Source of the DNA: Sphingomonadales bacterium UBA656
GTDB lineage: Bacteria > Pseudomonadota > Alphaproteobacteria > Sphingomonadales > Sphingomonadaceae
Direction: 5' to 3'
NCBI GenBank assembly: GCA_002299895.1
Contig: DBOC01000012.1
Coordinates: 19,777-83,776, forward strand
Length of the DNA stretch: 64,000 nucleotides
Both the position numbers and the translations under genes were made by a program. Numbering within the stretch: the first letter of the stretch is position 1; each line of letters opens with the position of its first letter. Of the stretch, positions 53,653 to 61,744 are shown one piece after another. The notes under the pieces were generated by a model, which worked only from the letters and a program-made list of their open reading frames with translations, was not told the DNA's origin and searched no databases.

Positions 53653-54189
53653 TCAGTTGAGTGTATTTGTATTAATCCCTGAGCCAGCCAGCCTCTTGCG
53701 TGCCGCCATAACAACATCTGCGTCAAACTCCTGAGGCATCGCCATAACTAGTGCTTCAATGGTGTAATCGCCGTATCCAGCTTCAACGAGATCAATAAAC
53801 CCCTGACGTTCCTGCTTTGACGTCACCCATTCGATGATCGCCTGCTTTACGCCTTTGTTGCGGACCTTCTGCCAAGTCCGGGTTGCACGGGTCGTACGAT
53901 CGTTACGTTCGGTGAGGAACGTCTCATATGCTGCGATGACTTCACCGAAACGCTGATCCAGCTCTGTATCGCCAACCTTGTGCAATTCCCAAACCCGACG
54001 CTTTGCTCGTTCGGCATATTCAGTGTCACCGATGCGATAGGCGTTGACCATGATCTTACGGAGCTTCTCGGTATCCATTTCGAGCTCGGGTGCCTTCTTC
54101 GGCATCGCAATGATTTTACCCTCCATGCGAGCGTTGCGGTTATTGTTGATCTGACGGTCGGCGATGATGGTGTTGAATGCTGTAGCCAT
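53653..54189 (-). CDS. Hypothetical protein of the mobile core
   Basis: 178 residues, charged, predicted helical, no signal peptide. Starts MATAFNTIIADRQINNNRNA; middle KRRVWELHKVGDTELDQRFG; end DADVVMAARKRLAG. No family recognised. AGGAG nine bases upstream of the ATG and a clear terminator support it being a real gene. Its promoter region has two GTTCYAATTRGAAC palindromes and a 38-bp element shared with the next minus-strand gene. Confidence 0.7.
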   Translation of the reverse strand: MATAFNTIIADRQINNNRNARMEGKIIAMPKKAPELEMDTEKLRKIMVNAYRIGDTEYAERAKRRVWELHKVGDTELDQRFGEVIAAYETFLTERNDRTTRATRTWQKVRNKGVKQAIIEWVTSKQERQGFIDLVEAGYGDYTIEALVMAMPQEFDADVVMAARKRLAGSGINTNTLN

Positions 54190-54253
54190 GATTTCGAACT
54201 CCTGATTTTGTCGAAAAGCCCGTTTGCCTCTCGATATGTTCACACTAGCCCAC

Positions 54254-54327
54254 GTTCTAATTGGAACATATGAGCTTACTAAAATGTTCTATTAAGATGT
54301 TATGATTGGCAGCGTTCCAATTAGAAC
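54254..54327. promoter_or_regulatory. Two operator-like palindromes upstream of the 53653 gene
   Basis: GTTCTAATTGGAAC (54254-54267) and GTTCCAATTAGAAC (54314-54327), one-base variants of the perfect palindrome at 53496 and 55924, 60 bp centre to centre. Confidence 0.55.
54271..54308. repeat. 38-bp upstream element, copy 1
   Basis: Nearly the same sequence as 55111-55147: TGAGC(T/G)TAC, then AAAATGT(T/A)CTATTAAGA and (T/C)GTTATGATTG. One copy sits upstream of each of the two minus-strand core genes. Confidence 0.55.
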
Positions 54328-54381
54328 ACACGAAGACCGAGGGGCTCGGTGGGAGAGCCTGAACTCCCCCACCATTAGCGT

Positions 54382-55029
54382 TTATGCTGCCTCTAGATCT
54401 TCAGGTTCCAGATAGCCCTCTGGCAGGTCGTAATCCTCGAGGGCTTCAGCCATAAAGCGCTCAAACAGCTCCTTGTTAGAAACCCTGACCGCAGACTGAA
54501 GTTGCTCCCCCACTGCGCCCAGGGTTCGGTCGATCTCCACCGCTTGGGCAGGGTTCTTAGCCTTGACCGTTAGCGTAAACGTAACCGTATCAGCTGACTG
54601 CTTCGGACCCTCATTGATGATTTCTCGGAGCTCTTTCATCGTCGCTGTTGCGGTCAGCGATCCAGTATCGACCAATGTCGCAAACTTGTCGGTTTCGAGC
54701 TTCGCCAGTTCGTAAACGGTCGTCCAGCTATTCGGTACACGGTCCATGACAGGCAGGAACCGATCCGCCTGTTGTCCGATCTTGCGTAATTTGCGGAACG
54801 TGGGTCCGTTGTGCTCGATCCCCACCTCCTGACAGAAAATGATTACCTCAAGCCGAGAGAGCTTTGAGTCGGCTTCAAGTACAGTCTCTCCGAGCTTCAG
54901 AATGCTCTCAACCGTATTTTTAGCATAGTGGCGATAACGCTGAACGTATTGCTCGACCGCAGGCGAGATCGTGATTGCGTTGGCAGCAGGCACGATATCC
55001 TGCTGCGTGTTCAAGAATGTGTTTTCCAT
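54382..55029 (-). CDS. Hypothetical protein of the mobile core
   Basis: 215 residues, mostly helical. The segment YRHYAKNTVESILKLGETVL then EADSKLSRLEVIIFCQEVGI resembles DUF3102-like or ParB-neighbour proteins of plasmids and phages, without a firm match. The C-terminus is acidic (EDYDLPEGYLEPEDLEAA). Probably co-regulated with the gene at 53653, because both have the same 38-bp element upstream. Confidence 0.65.
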   Translation of the reverse strand: MENTFLNTQQDIVPAANAITISPAVEQYVQRYRHYAKNTVESILKLGETVLEADSKLSRLEVIIFCQEVGIEHNGPTFRKLRKIGQQADRFLPVMDRVPNSWTTVYELAKLETDKFATLVDTGSLTATATMKELREIINEGPKQSADTVTFTLTVKAKNPAQAVEIDRTLGAVGEQLQSAVRVSNKELFERFMAEALEDYDLPEGYLEPEDLEAA

Positions 55030-55110
55030 GTGTGTAGCCTTTCAATCCTACCGAACCGCAAGATCGCCGTTCGATTTTTTGAAAATAGGCCAGATCAGAT
55101 ATTAATGGCA

Positions 55111-55147
55111 TGAGCGTACAAAATGTACTATTAAGACGTTATGATTG
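55111..55147. repeat. 37-bp upstream element, copy 2
   Basis: Second copy of the element at 54271-54308, one base shorter. It overlaps the ATG of the plus-strand gene at 55141 and lies upstream of the divergent gene at 54382-55029, so it may serve as a divergent promoter. Confidence 0.55.
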
Positions 55148-55917
55148 ATCCCAAGCGCCCCGCTCCCTTCATGACAAAAGCCCCGGTTTTCGGGGATGCC
55201 AAGGGCAGAAAAGGGGTCTTTTGGAACCAAAGCGCATACTATTTTTGGTGGGCGTTCTTACGGCTTCACGAAGGTTATGCCGAGACCTGCAAGAACGGTG
55301 GGAGAGGCAAATACAAAGCGCTGTATCAGGACTTTAGTGACGTCCATGCCACTGACTTCAAGGAATGGTGGCAGCTCAGGAACGCTGATGGGGTTACGCG
55401 TGGAGCAGTGCTGTTCGCTGAACCTCACGCCCCCGCTAAGGTAGAAGCCCTTTCAAAAGAACAGGTCCTCGAACTTCTCGATAAAGGGATTGAGGATGAG
55501 GTCCTGCTGATCTCCATCCCAATGGCCTATTCCCGCAGAGAAATATCCAAACGGCTAGGCAAGGTTATTCGCGAACATCACGGCCGCAAGCGTGGCCAAA
55601 AGCGTCTTTCAGAGAGTAAGGCCCGCTACAAGCTTCTATCAATCCCCGAGACCGACTCCATCGAGAAGGTGTTGAAGTGCTATACCTTGCGCCGCGACAA
55701 CCCCAAGGAGCCGCTTTGGAAGATCGCTCAGCTTGCACGCATTGGTGATCGCTCCGCCTACGCGTTGGCTGAAAACGACGCCCATGCCAAAGCTTCTCTG
55801 ACGGCGGCCGCCAGTCGCAAGCTCCGTCATGCCGAAATGATCATCGATGGTGTTGGCAGAGGCGTTTTTCCTGTTCCCTTGCCAACGAAACGCCGGGATA
55901 AGACAGAAGATGAATAG
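55141..55917 (+). CDS. Hypothetical protein with a C-terminal helix-turn-helix-like segment
   Basis: 258 residues. N-terminal half includes FWNQSAYYFWWAFLRLHEGY and FKEWWQLRNADG; basic middle REHHGRKRGQKRLSESKARY; then LWKIAQLARIGDRSAYALAE, which could be an HTH. No family recognised. It immediately precedes the polymerase gene (32 bp), with the GTTCCAATTGGAAC palindrome between. A role as regulator or replication accessory is conjecture. Confidence 0.6.
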   Translation: MIDPKRPAPFMTKAPVFGDAKGRKGVFWNQSAYYFWWAFLRLHEGYAETCKNGGRGKYKALYQDFSDVHATDFKEWWQLRNADGVTRGAVLFAEPHAPAKVEALSKEQVLELLDKGIEDEVLLISIPMAYSRREISKRLGKVIREHHGRKRGQKRLSESKARYKLLSIPETDSIEKVLKCYTLRRDNPKEPLWKIAQLARIGDRSAYALAENDAHAKASLTAAASRKLRHAEMIIDGVGRGVFPVPLPTKRRDKTEDE

Positions 55918-55923
55918 CAATTC

Positions 55924-55937
55924 GTTCCAATTGGAAC
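55924..55937. promoter_or_regulatory. Operator-like palindrome upstream of the polymerase gene
   Basis: Perfect palindrome GTTCCAATTGGAAC, 12 bp before the polymerase ATG, identical to the one at 53496-53509. Confidence 0.6.
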
Positions 55938-55949
55938 CCAGGGTAGGCC

Positions 55950-58634
55950 ATGGCTGACAAAATCAGATGCCATAATCGATCAGAGGTCACTGTCAGGAAC
56001 AGTGATCTAACCCTCAGTAAAACCCCAATATGGGTGGAGAGGGATGACTTTTACGGAGGTGCTGATCGTCGCCGCAAGGCGTCCGAACCGTTCATGGTGA
56101 TCGGGTTCGATACCGAATATAAGACCCCCGAACAGCCACTGTCAAATGACCAAATCAGGGCCGGGTTGGCGAAGAATCAAATCCTTTCCTATCAGGTCTA
56201 CTGCAAACTCTATGATCCTGCCGCAGGCGATGCAGCCACGCCTGAGTGGGGCGGCGTATGTTTTCCAAATGGAGATAGAGAACGTCTAAGCCTTGCTGAT
56301 GTCATCATGTTTGCGGTGGCGAGCGGCGTTCGAAATGGAACGGTGAATGCGGTTCCAACCCGCATCTATCTGGTTGGCCATTTTACACGAGCCGACATCC
56401 CGGCATTTTCAGATTTCCAAGACCTGACGCAGATGATGTCGAGCGTCCGCAACACGTTTTTGTCGATCGATGGCCACATAGGGCTGACCTACGATTTCCC
56501 AGATGGCGATCATGTTGATCTCAAAATCCTACTAAGAGACACGATGCTGCTGACGCCTGCCACCTCGAAAGGGCTAAAAGCATTGGGCGAGCTGGTCGGG
56601 CAGGAGAAAATTACGCTCGATCCTGACCCTGATAAGGAGCAATGGTATAAGGAGAACATGGATTGCCTGATGCGAGACAATCCTGTGCTGTTCGATCATT
56701 ATGCCCTGACAGATGCCGTCATCTGCGTCCGCTACATCGATAAGATGCTCGAACAGAGCCGGGAGCTATTCAACACCAATAAAATCCCTGCCACATTGAC
56801 CGGCATCGGCGTCGATCTTTTGCTGAAGAACTGGGACGAGCAGTGGGCGGGTGCCTCACTTGATCTGCTTGGTAAGGAAAAGATCAAGGAGCGTATCTAC
56901 GACAAGCGGTTAGGTTATTACCGCAAGACCGAGCGCATCGTCGATCAGCAAGAAGTCGCATGGCACTTGCCACTCGCCACCGAGTGTTACCACGGCGGAC
57001 GTAATGAACAGTTCTGGTTCGGGCCATGCTTCGATGACGACTGGACAGACTATGACCTTTCCAGCGCCTATCCGACCGCCATGGCTCTCATTGGCAGGCC
57101 AGAGTGGAACCGTGCTTTTGTCACATCGAAGATTGAAGACTTTACTTGCCTCTCGCTGGGTGTGGCAAACGTTGAGTTCGAGTTCCCCAAGTCGGTCCGC
57201 TTTCCGACCATGCCTGTCCGAACTGACAATGGCCTGATCTTCCCACGCAAGGGACTATCGAACTGCGCAGCTCCAGAAATTGCGCTGGCCAGATCATTGG
57301 GGGCTAAGCTGAAGATACGGCACGGTGTCGTTGTGCCGACTGATCCATCAAAACACATCTTCGGCGATTTCATCGGCATGTGCGTGCAGAAGCGCTCATC
57401 GTTCCCGAAAGGATCGTTGGAGAACCTTTTTTGGAAGGAACTCAGCAACTCGACATATGGCAAAACTGCCCAGGGTTTGCAGAAAAAGCGGGTGTTCGAC
57501 CTCAAGGCTGGCGAGATGGCAGAGCTGCCACCGAGCAAGATTACCAATCCTTATTATGCAGCCTACATTACGTCGTTTGTACGGGCAGTGCTGGGCGAGA
57601 TTATCAACGGTTTGCCTGAGAACGTATGCGTTTTCAGCTGCACAACTGATGGGTTTTTGACCAATGCCTCTGAGCCAGACATTGCAACCGCTTCCCAAGG
57701 CCCATTGGTCAATCTCTATGCTCAAAGCCGCCACCGCCTGACTGGCGACCCTACCGTGCTAGAGGTCAAGCACAGGGTAAGACAACTGCTTGGCTGGCGC
57801 ACCCGTGGTCAGGCAACGCTAAAGCAGGGCGGAGGCGCTGCCGATGACAAATCCAATGTTGTCCTCGCAAAGGGCGGCATTCACCTCCCGCATCATTTTG
57901 ACGATGTCTGGCTACAAAACCAGCGGATCGTGGAGATGTTCTTCAATCGCTCGCCCGACGATATGATCCCGATGAAGGTGAAAACTGGTGTTCGGGATAT
58001 GGTCCTGTTCGATGCTGATCTCGTTGACCGTTCCCTGTCCAAGCGGCTGAACATGGAGTTTGATTGGAAACGAAAGCCCCATGCAGTGAGGTTCTCTGAG
58101 GCACATGGCCACATAGCGTTTTCGACCGAGCCTTGGGACAATATCGATCAGTTCATGGAGATGCGGCGATACTGGGAAGCATTCGCTTTGCAGCCACGCC
58201 TGTGCCTCAAAACCATGTCTGACTATCGGCAGTTTGCCGTTTATGTGATGTCGCAATCCGCATTGGAGCAGGATGCCCGATACCTTCATCGCAAGGCACC
58301 TGACCTCAAGCGCCTGCGGCAATCACTGGGTGCTGCATGGCGTCATTCAAAAGCTGGCCTGACCTGGGGTCAGTACCAAATCTCGAATACCGAATTTGCT
58401 GAGATCCTTACGGAAGCTGGGATCGACTGTGCACGGGCAGATGTTGAAAATGCTGCTCGCAAGCCGTTTGAACCCAAAAAGTGTCCGCCAACGCCAGATG
58501 TATTTTTGGCACTGTCAAAGCTGACGAGGCAGTTTCCAGACCTAGAAATCGATCAGTTTATCGTTCAATCTAAGGGCCATATCGACCTGCTGGCAGCTGA
58601 GACCGTCGATTGTCCCTTCATTTCCCGCATTTAA
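55950..58634 (+). CDS. Family B DNA polymerase, piPolB-like
   Basis: 894 residues. The 3'-5' exonuclease motifs are complete: ExoI FDTEYK (Asp54, Glu56), ExoII GHFTRADIPAF (Asp149), ExoIII YALTD (Tyr251, Asp255). Polymerase motifs are A DYDLSSAYPT (Asp369), B KELSNSTYGKT (Lys496, Tyr503) and C TTDGF (Asp567). WRTRGQ (617-620 RTRG) sits after motif C, where other family B enzymes have KxY and primer-independent piPolBs have KTRG. Both catalytic sites look intact. No uracil glycosylase or terminal-protein gene adjoins. AGGGTAGG precedes the ATG. A protein-primed polymerase is the main alternative. Confidence 0.85.
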   Translation: MADKIRCHNRSEVTVRNSDLTLSKTPIWVERDDFYGGADRRRKASEPFMVIGFDTEYKTPEQPLSNDQIRAGLAKNQILSYQVYCKLYDPAAGDAATPEWGGVCFPNGDRERLSLADVIMFAVASGVRNGTVNAVPTRIYLVGHFTRADIPAFSDFQDLTQMMSSVRNTFLSIDGHIGLTYDFPDGDHVDLKILLRDTMLLTPATSKGLKALGELVGQEKITLDPDPDKEQWYKENMDCLMRDNPVLFDHYALTDAVICVRYIDKMLEQSRELFNTNKIPATLTGIGVDLLLKNWDEQWAGASLDLLGKEKIKERIYDKRLGYYRKTERIVDQQEVAWHLPLATECYHGGRNEQFWFGPCFDDDWTDYDLSSAYPTAMALIGRPEWNRAFVTSKIEDFTCLSLGVANVEFEFPKSVRFPTMPVRTDNGLIFPRKGLSNCAAPEIALARSLGAKLKIRHGVVVPTDPSKHIFGDFIGMCVQKRSSFPKGSLENLFWKELSNSTYGKTAQGLQKKRVFDLKAGEMAELPPSKITNPYYAAYITSFVRAVLGEIINGLPENVCVFSCTTDGFLTNASEPDIATASQGPLVNLYAQSRHRLTGDPTVLEVKHRVRQLLGWRTRGQATLKQGGGAADDKSNVVLAKGGIHLPHHFDDVWLQNQRIVEMFFNRSPDDMIPMKVKTGVRDMVLFDADLVDRSLSKRLNMEFDWKRKPHAVRFSEAHGHIAFSTEPWDNIDQFMEMRRYWEAFALQPRLCLKTMSDYRQFAVYVMSQSALEQDARYLHRKAPDLKRLRQSLGAAWRHSKAGLTWGQYQISNTEFAEILTEAGIDCARADVENAARKPFEPKKCPPTPDVFLALSKLTRQFPDLEIDQFIVQSKGHIDLLAAETVDCPFISRI

Positions 58635-58646
58635 CTGTCAACATGC

Positions 58647-59279
58647 TCACGGCAACCGAGCGATCAGGCGTTTGATTTGCTCAGGATAGAAGCTTTTTCC
58701 CCTAAACGGCCGGATCTGCATTGCATTCAATCTGCGGGCCATCTCCGACAGTGACAAACCCTGCTCTATCATCGGCTGGATGAGCGGTTGTAATGCTCCA
58801 GCTCGGCTATCTGCTTCCTCACGATTGCGAATAGCGAGTACTTTGGCGTTCTTACCGAGCAGCACACCCCGCTTCTTTGCCTCAGCAAGTGCATTGCGGG
58901 TACGCTCGGAGATCAGGCGTCGTTCCTCCTGCGCCAGAGCGGCAAAGATGTGTAGCTGAAAGTCTGTTGCATTCGGCATCTCGGCTACGACCAGTCCGAT
59001 CCCTTGCTCCATTATTGATGCAATGAAGCTGACCTTGCGGGAAAAGCGGTCGAGCTTGGCGATCAGCAGCTTGGCATCATTGCGTTTGGCGTGATTGATG
59101 GCTTTCCATAGCTCAACCCTCTCGTCATTCTTACCCGACTGGATCTCGACATATTCGGCGATCACTTCATCACCGTCTGATAGGAAACGTTCAATCAGAG
59201 AGTGCTGTGCGGCAAGGCCAAGGCCCGACTTACCCTGCTTTTCAGTCGAGACCCTGAAATATGCCACATATCGAGCCAT
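58647..59279 (-). CDS. Serine recombinase (resolvase/invertase type)
   Basis: 210 residues. Catalytic N-terminal domain MARYVAYFRVSTEKQGKSGL (Ser11), KLLIAKLDRFSRKVSFIAS and AALAQEERRLISERTRNAL. C-terminal part has an HTH-like LSEMARRLNAMQIRPFRGK. Small resolvase-type rather than large serine integrase. Convergent with the polymerase gene. May resolve dimers of a replicating circular form. Confidence 0.9.
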   Translation of the reverse strand: MARYVAYFRVSTEKQGKSGLGLAAQHSLIERFLSDGDEVIAEYVEIQSGKNDERVELWKAINHAKRNDAKLLIAKLDRFSRKVSFIASIMEQGIGLVVAEMPNATDFQLHIFAALAQEERRLISERTRNALAEAKKRGVLLGKNAKVLAIRNREEADSRAGALQPLIQPMIEQGLSLSEMARRLNAMQIRPFRGKSFYPEQIKRLIARLP

Positions 59280-59293
59280 GCTCCCGCTTCTCC

Positions 59294-59323
59294 GTCACAC
59301 ACATACGCTGGTTTGTGTGTGAC
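59294..59323. repeat. Perfect inverted repeat upstream of the serine recombinase
   Basis: GTCACACACA-N10-TGTGTGTGAC, 15 bp from the recombinase ATG. Could be its crossover/res site or an operator. It is followed by no T run, so a terminator is unlikely. Confidence 0.5.
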
Positions 59324-59439
59324 AGGTCCAACCGATCTGGGGGTCTGGCAACGGCATTCTTAGTCAATGGGCAGGATAAATAATCTCAATTGATTGCCTC
59401 CGAGGTGTGTGGCAGTCTTATCATCGAGGGTCTAAAGTC

Positions 59440-60192
59440 ATGTCTACTAAACGTTATTTTCGTATCATTCCCGGCGCCCACGGCGGCGAAATTACAATAG
59501 GCAGCGTGTCGCAGGAATTTGCTGATTACTGGTCCGAGAGGGACAGCGATGAGCTGCTTGAGCATGTTTGCGTGCTTGACGAGGGTGTGGATGGTGACGG
59601 CTTTGACCCTGACAGCCCTCCGGTAAATCCAGATTGGGAGGGTTCTTGGTACGATTGCGATGACTTGGAACATATCCATGTACCATCGACATCGGGCTTG
59701 CCATGTTTTGCTGAAATCAAACTGCATTCAGATGCCACATATGAAAGTGGTGGCGTCCGCTGGCGTGATGTCAATCGCGATGGCGATGAGGATGACATGT
59801 TTGATGTCATTGGAGATGATGAAGAGTTCGAACGTAGCTCTGTGGTATCCAATCGAGATGTCATGGTTTCGGAAGACGCCGATAGTGAGCCTGGTTTAAT
59901 ACCTGCTCTCTACGTGATCTCCTATGAAAAGGGCGATTTTGGTCAAATGGTTGTAGAAACAGGATCAGATGGATTTGATCCTCAGAAATTCAGAGTTGCC
60001 GTAATCGAAACTGACTTTGGCGATTTCGCTGAGCGATTTTGGTATGGAGATATGGAGCTTGATCGATTCGGTGGCGGAGATTCCACGGGTAAAGGTATGG
60101 AGGCTTTAATCGGTTTTGTGCACCCTGAGAGGATCGTGCCAGCATCTGACCAAGATATTGCTGTGATGTTCCGAGACCAGGATGATAATTGA
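59440..60192 (+). CDS. Very acidic hypothetical protein
   Basis: 250 residues, of which 60 are Asp or Glu (24%) and few are Lys. Acidic runs include DEGVDGDGFDPDSPP and NRDGDEDDMFDVIGDDEEF. No signal peptide, TM helix or known domain. The charge could suit a DNA-mimic protein such as anti-restriction factors, but nothing in the sequence proves this. Stop is 4 bp from the stop of the convergent RHH-like gene. Confidence 0.65.
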   Translation: MSTKRYFRIIPGAHGGEITIGSVSQEFADYWSERDSDELLEHVCVLDEGVDGDGFDPDSPPVNPDWEGSWYDCDDLEHIHVPSTSGLPCFAEIKLHSDATYESGGVRWRDVNRDGDEDDMFDVIGDDEEFERSSVVSNRDVMVSEDADSEPGLIPALYVISYEKGDFGQMVVETGSDGFDPQKFRVAVIETDFGDFAERFWYGDMELDRFGGGDSTGKGMEALIGFVHPERIVPASDQDIAVMFRDQDDN

Positions 60193-60196
60193 ACGA

Positions 60197-60526
60197 TTAC
60201 CACCCATCCCAGCCATCCGACCTCAGCGGTTCAGGCAGGTCGAATTCTTGATCTGAACGGCCGAGACGAGCTGGCGGGTGTGGGTTTCCATCGGGATACC
60301 CCCAATCCGAAAATCGCTTCACAGACCGGGATTTCCCGATTGCTGCATCGATTTGTTCTAGCTCTGATTGCTGATCGGTGAGCCGCCTCCCTTCCTTCAA
60401 AATATGATCGGTCATTAACTCAACGAGGACTGACGTCCTCGTTCTGCCGCTTGCGCGACAGATGGCATCGAACCTTTTTCGTGTTGGAAGGGGTACATTA
60501 AAATTGGTCAGCTGCGTCTCGTCCAT
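60197..60526 (-). CDS. Small ribbon-helix-helix-like DNA-binding protein
   Basis: 109 residues. The N-terminus TNFNVPLPTRKRFDAICRAS then GRTRTSVLVELMTDHIL has the strand-helix-helix pattern of RHH repressors. The C-terminal half is Pro/Trp-rich and unassigned. It could regulate core genes; it is one candidate for binding GTTCCAATTGGAAC. Confidence 0.6.
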   Translation of the reverse strand: MDETQLTNFNVPLPTRKRFDAICRASGRTRTSVLVELMTDHILKEGRRLTDQQSELEQIDAAIGKSRSVKRFSDWGYPDGNPHPPARLGRSDQEFDLPEPLRSDGWDGW

Positions 60527-60665
60527 GGGCGGTGTCCTTTGGTTATTTGGTCTAATTTATCATTGCGTTTTTAGGTTATATTTATTGATCAAGGACCGTT
60601 GCTGCTCGGTCCTTTGGGTTCAGATAGAAGTGGCTTGATGGGTGAAAGGGGTCTGTACCCTGCGA

Positions 60666-61160
60666 TCACGGCAGACGAAGGTTCATCAAGTCTATGGATG
60701 CCACGAAGTCAGCCTTGTCTCTGAACTTCGTGATGTAGTTGAGCCAGCCTCGGTCAGCGCCATGCTGGCAATCAGTCTGGTGATACCCCCAATCGGTGGC
60801 TTTCCAGTGGCGGACGATCTCGGCATGGAATTCCCCACCGAACTTTGCCGGACAATCAATGATGGTATGGTAGTGCAAGCGCTTACCGGACCCGCCTTCA
60901 AGGATTGGCACAACTGCCAGTCCTTTGCCGAACCGTTGCGCTGCCTTGCCGAAGGTCGAGCGGTTGAGCCGGTTCATAAAATGTCGGAAATTCTGGGACG
61001 CCTCCTGTTGGGTAAGAGATTGGCGGATTCGTCCATTATCGCCTTCAATGAAAATGGCTTGCCGCAGTGTCAGCGTAATGGCGCAAGGCGACTGCCAGCT
61101 ATCTAGATTGACCCAGTCCCTGAAAGCTTTTCTGATTAAATGTAGATCTTTCCCTTGCAC
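60666..61160 (-). CDS. Small HUH-endonuclease Rep-like protein
   Basis: 164 residues. Three motifs in order match rolling-circle Rep proteins: motif I AITLTLRQ (28-32 ITLTL), motif II RLHYHTIID (His96, His98) and motif III WLNYITKF (Tyr142, Lys145, YxxK). The nicking Tyr would be 142. GTG start; there is no ATG upstream in frame after the last stop. Direct and inverted TATTTATC repeats lie just upstream (61179-61211). Small for a full Rep, so it may only nick. Confidence 0.65.
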   Translation of the reverse strand: MQGKDLHLIRKAFRDWVNLDSWQSPCAITLTLRQAIFIEGDNGRIRQSLTQQEASQNFRHFMNRLNRSTFGKAAQRFGKGLAVVPILEGGSGKRLHYHTIIDCPAKFGGEFHAEIVRHWKATDWGYHQTDCQHGADRGWLNYITKFRDKADFVASIDLMNLRLP

Positions 61161-61178
61161 CTTTAGAATCCGTTTTCC

Positions 61179-61211
61179 GATAAATATGAGGTATTTATCT
61201 CGTATTTATCT
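61179..61211. repeat. Iteron-like TATTTATC repeats upstream of the HUH gene
   Basis: GATAAATA (61179) is inverted to TATTTATC (61192), and GTATTTATCT recurs directly at 61191 and 61202, 11 bp apart. Three copies of one 8-bp unit within 33 bp. Confidence 0.5.
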
Positions 61212-61323
61212 GTTCAGGATTTTTGAACGGCGCAGCGGCAAATAAAATCGAAAATTGCCGCAGGAGCGCTGGATTATATAACCAATTAAAAAGAAGGGGG
61301 CAGTTCCCTGCCCCCATGTCCGT

Positions 61324-61683
61324 TCATATTTTTTTGAATTTACCTCTGATCTCGCTCGACGCTTTAGCCAGCAATTCATCAAATTCTCCCTGCCAGACCA
61401 TGGCTCTGATCGTACAAAGGGCATTCTCTACATGGTCGAGATCGGCACATTGGACGGCCTGCATTCCCTTCTTCAATTCCAGCGTCTGACGACCGTATTT
61501 GATGGGCAGGAAATATGTGCCCGCCTCATCCTGCCAAGCCCAAGCGGCTCGAGGCTGCTTGCCCTCGATCATCTGCCGGACGTATCCAACCTGCTGATCG
61601 ATCCTCCCAATTAGTTTTTGGCGGCGCTGGATGGCTGCGTTGATTTGCTTCGGCTTGGCGGTGGCTACGAACTTCAATTCCAT
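61324..61683 (-). CDS. Hypothetical protein
   Basis: 119 residues, basic: MELKFVATAKPKQINAAIQR then RQKLIGRIDQQVGYVRQMIE, middle WAWQDEAGTYFLPIKYGRQT, basic C-terminus RGKFKKI. No family recognised. It lies 61 bp after the integrase start region in the same direction, so it is likely co-transcribed with int. Confidence 0.6.
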   Translation of the reverse strand: MELKFVATAKPKQINAAIQRRQKLIGRIDQQVGYVRQMIEGKQPRAAWAWQDEAGTYFLPIKYGRQTLELKKGMQAVQCADLDHVENALCTIRAMVWQGEFDELLAKASSEIRGKFKKI

Positions 61684-61744
61684 GGTGACATCTCCCTTTG
61701 GTTGATGCCGCCGGGTCCGGTCAGTTCGTCAAAAGGTCCACGGG

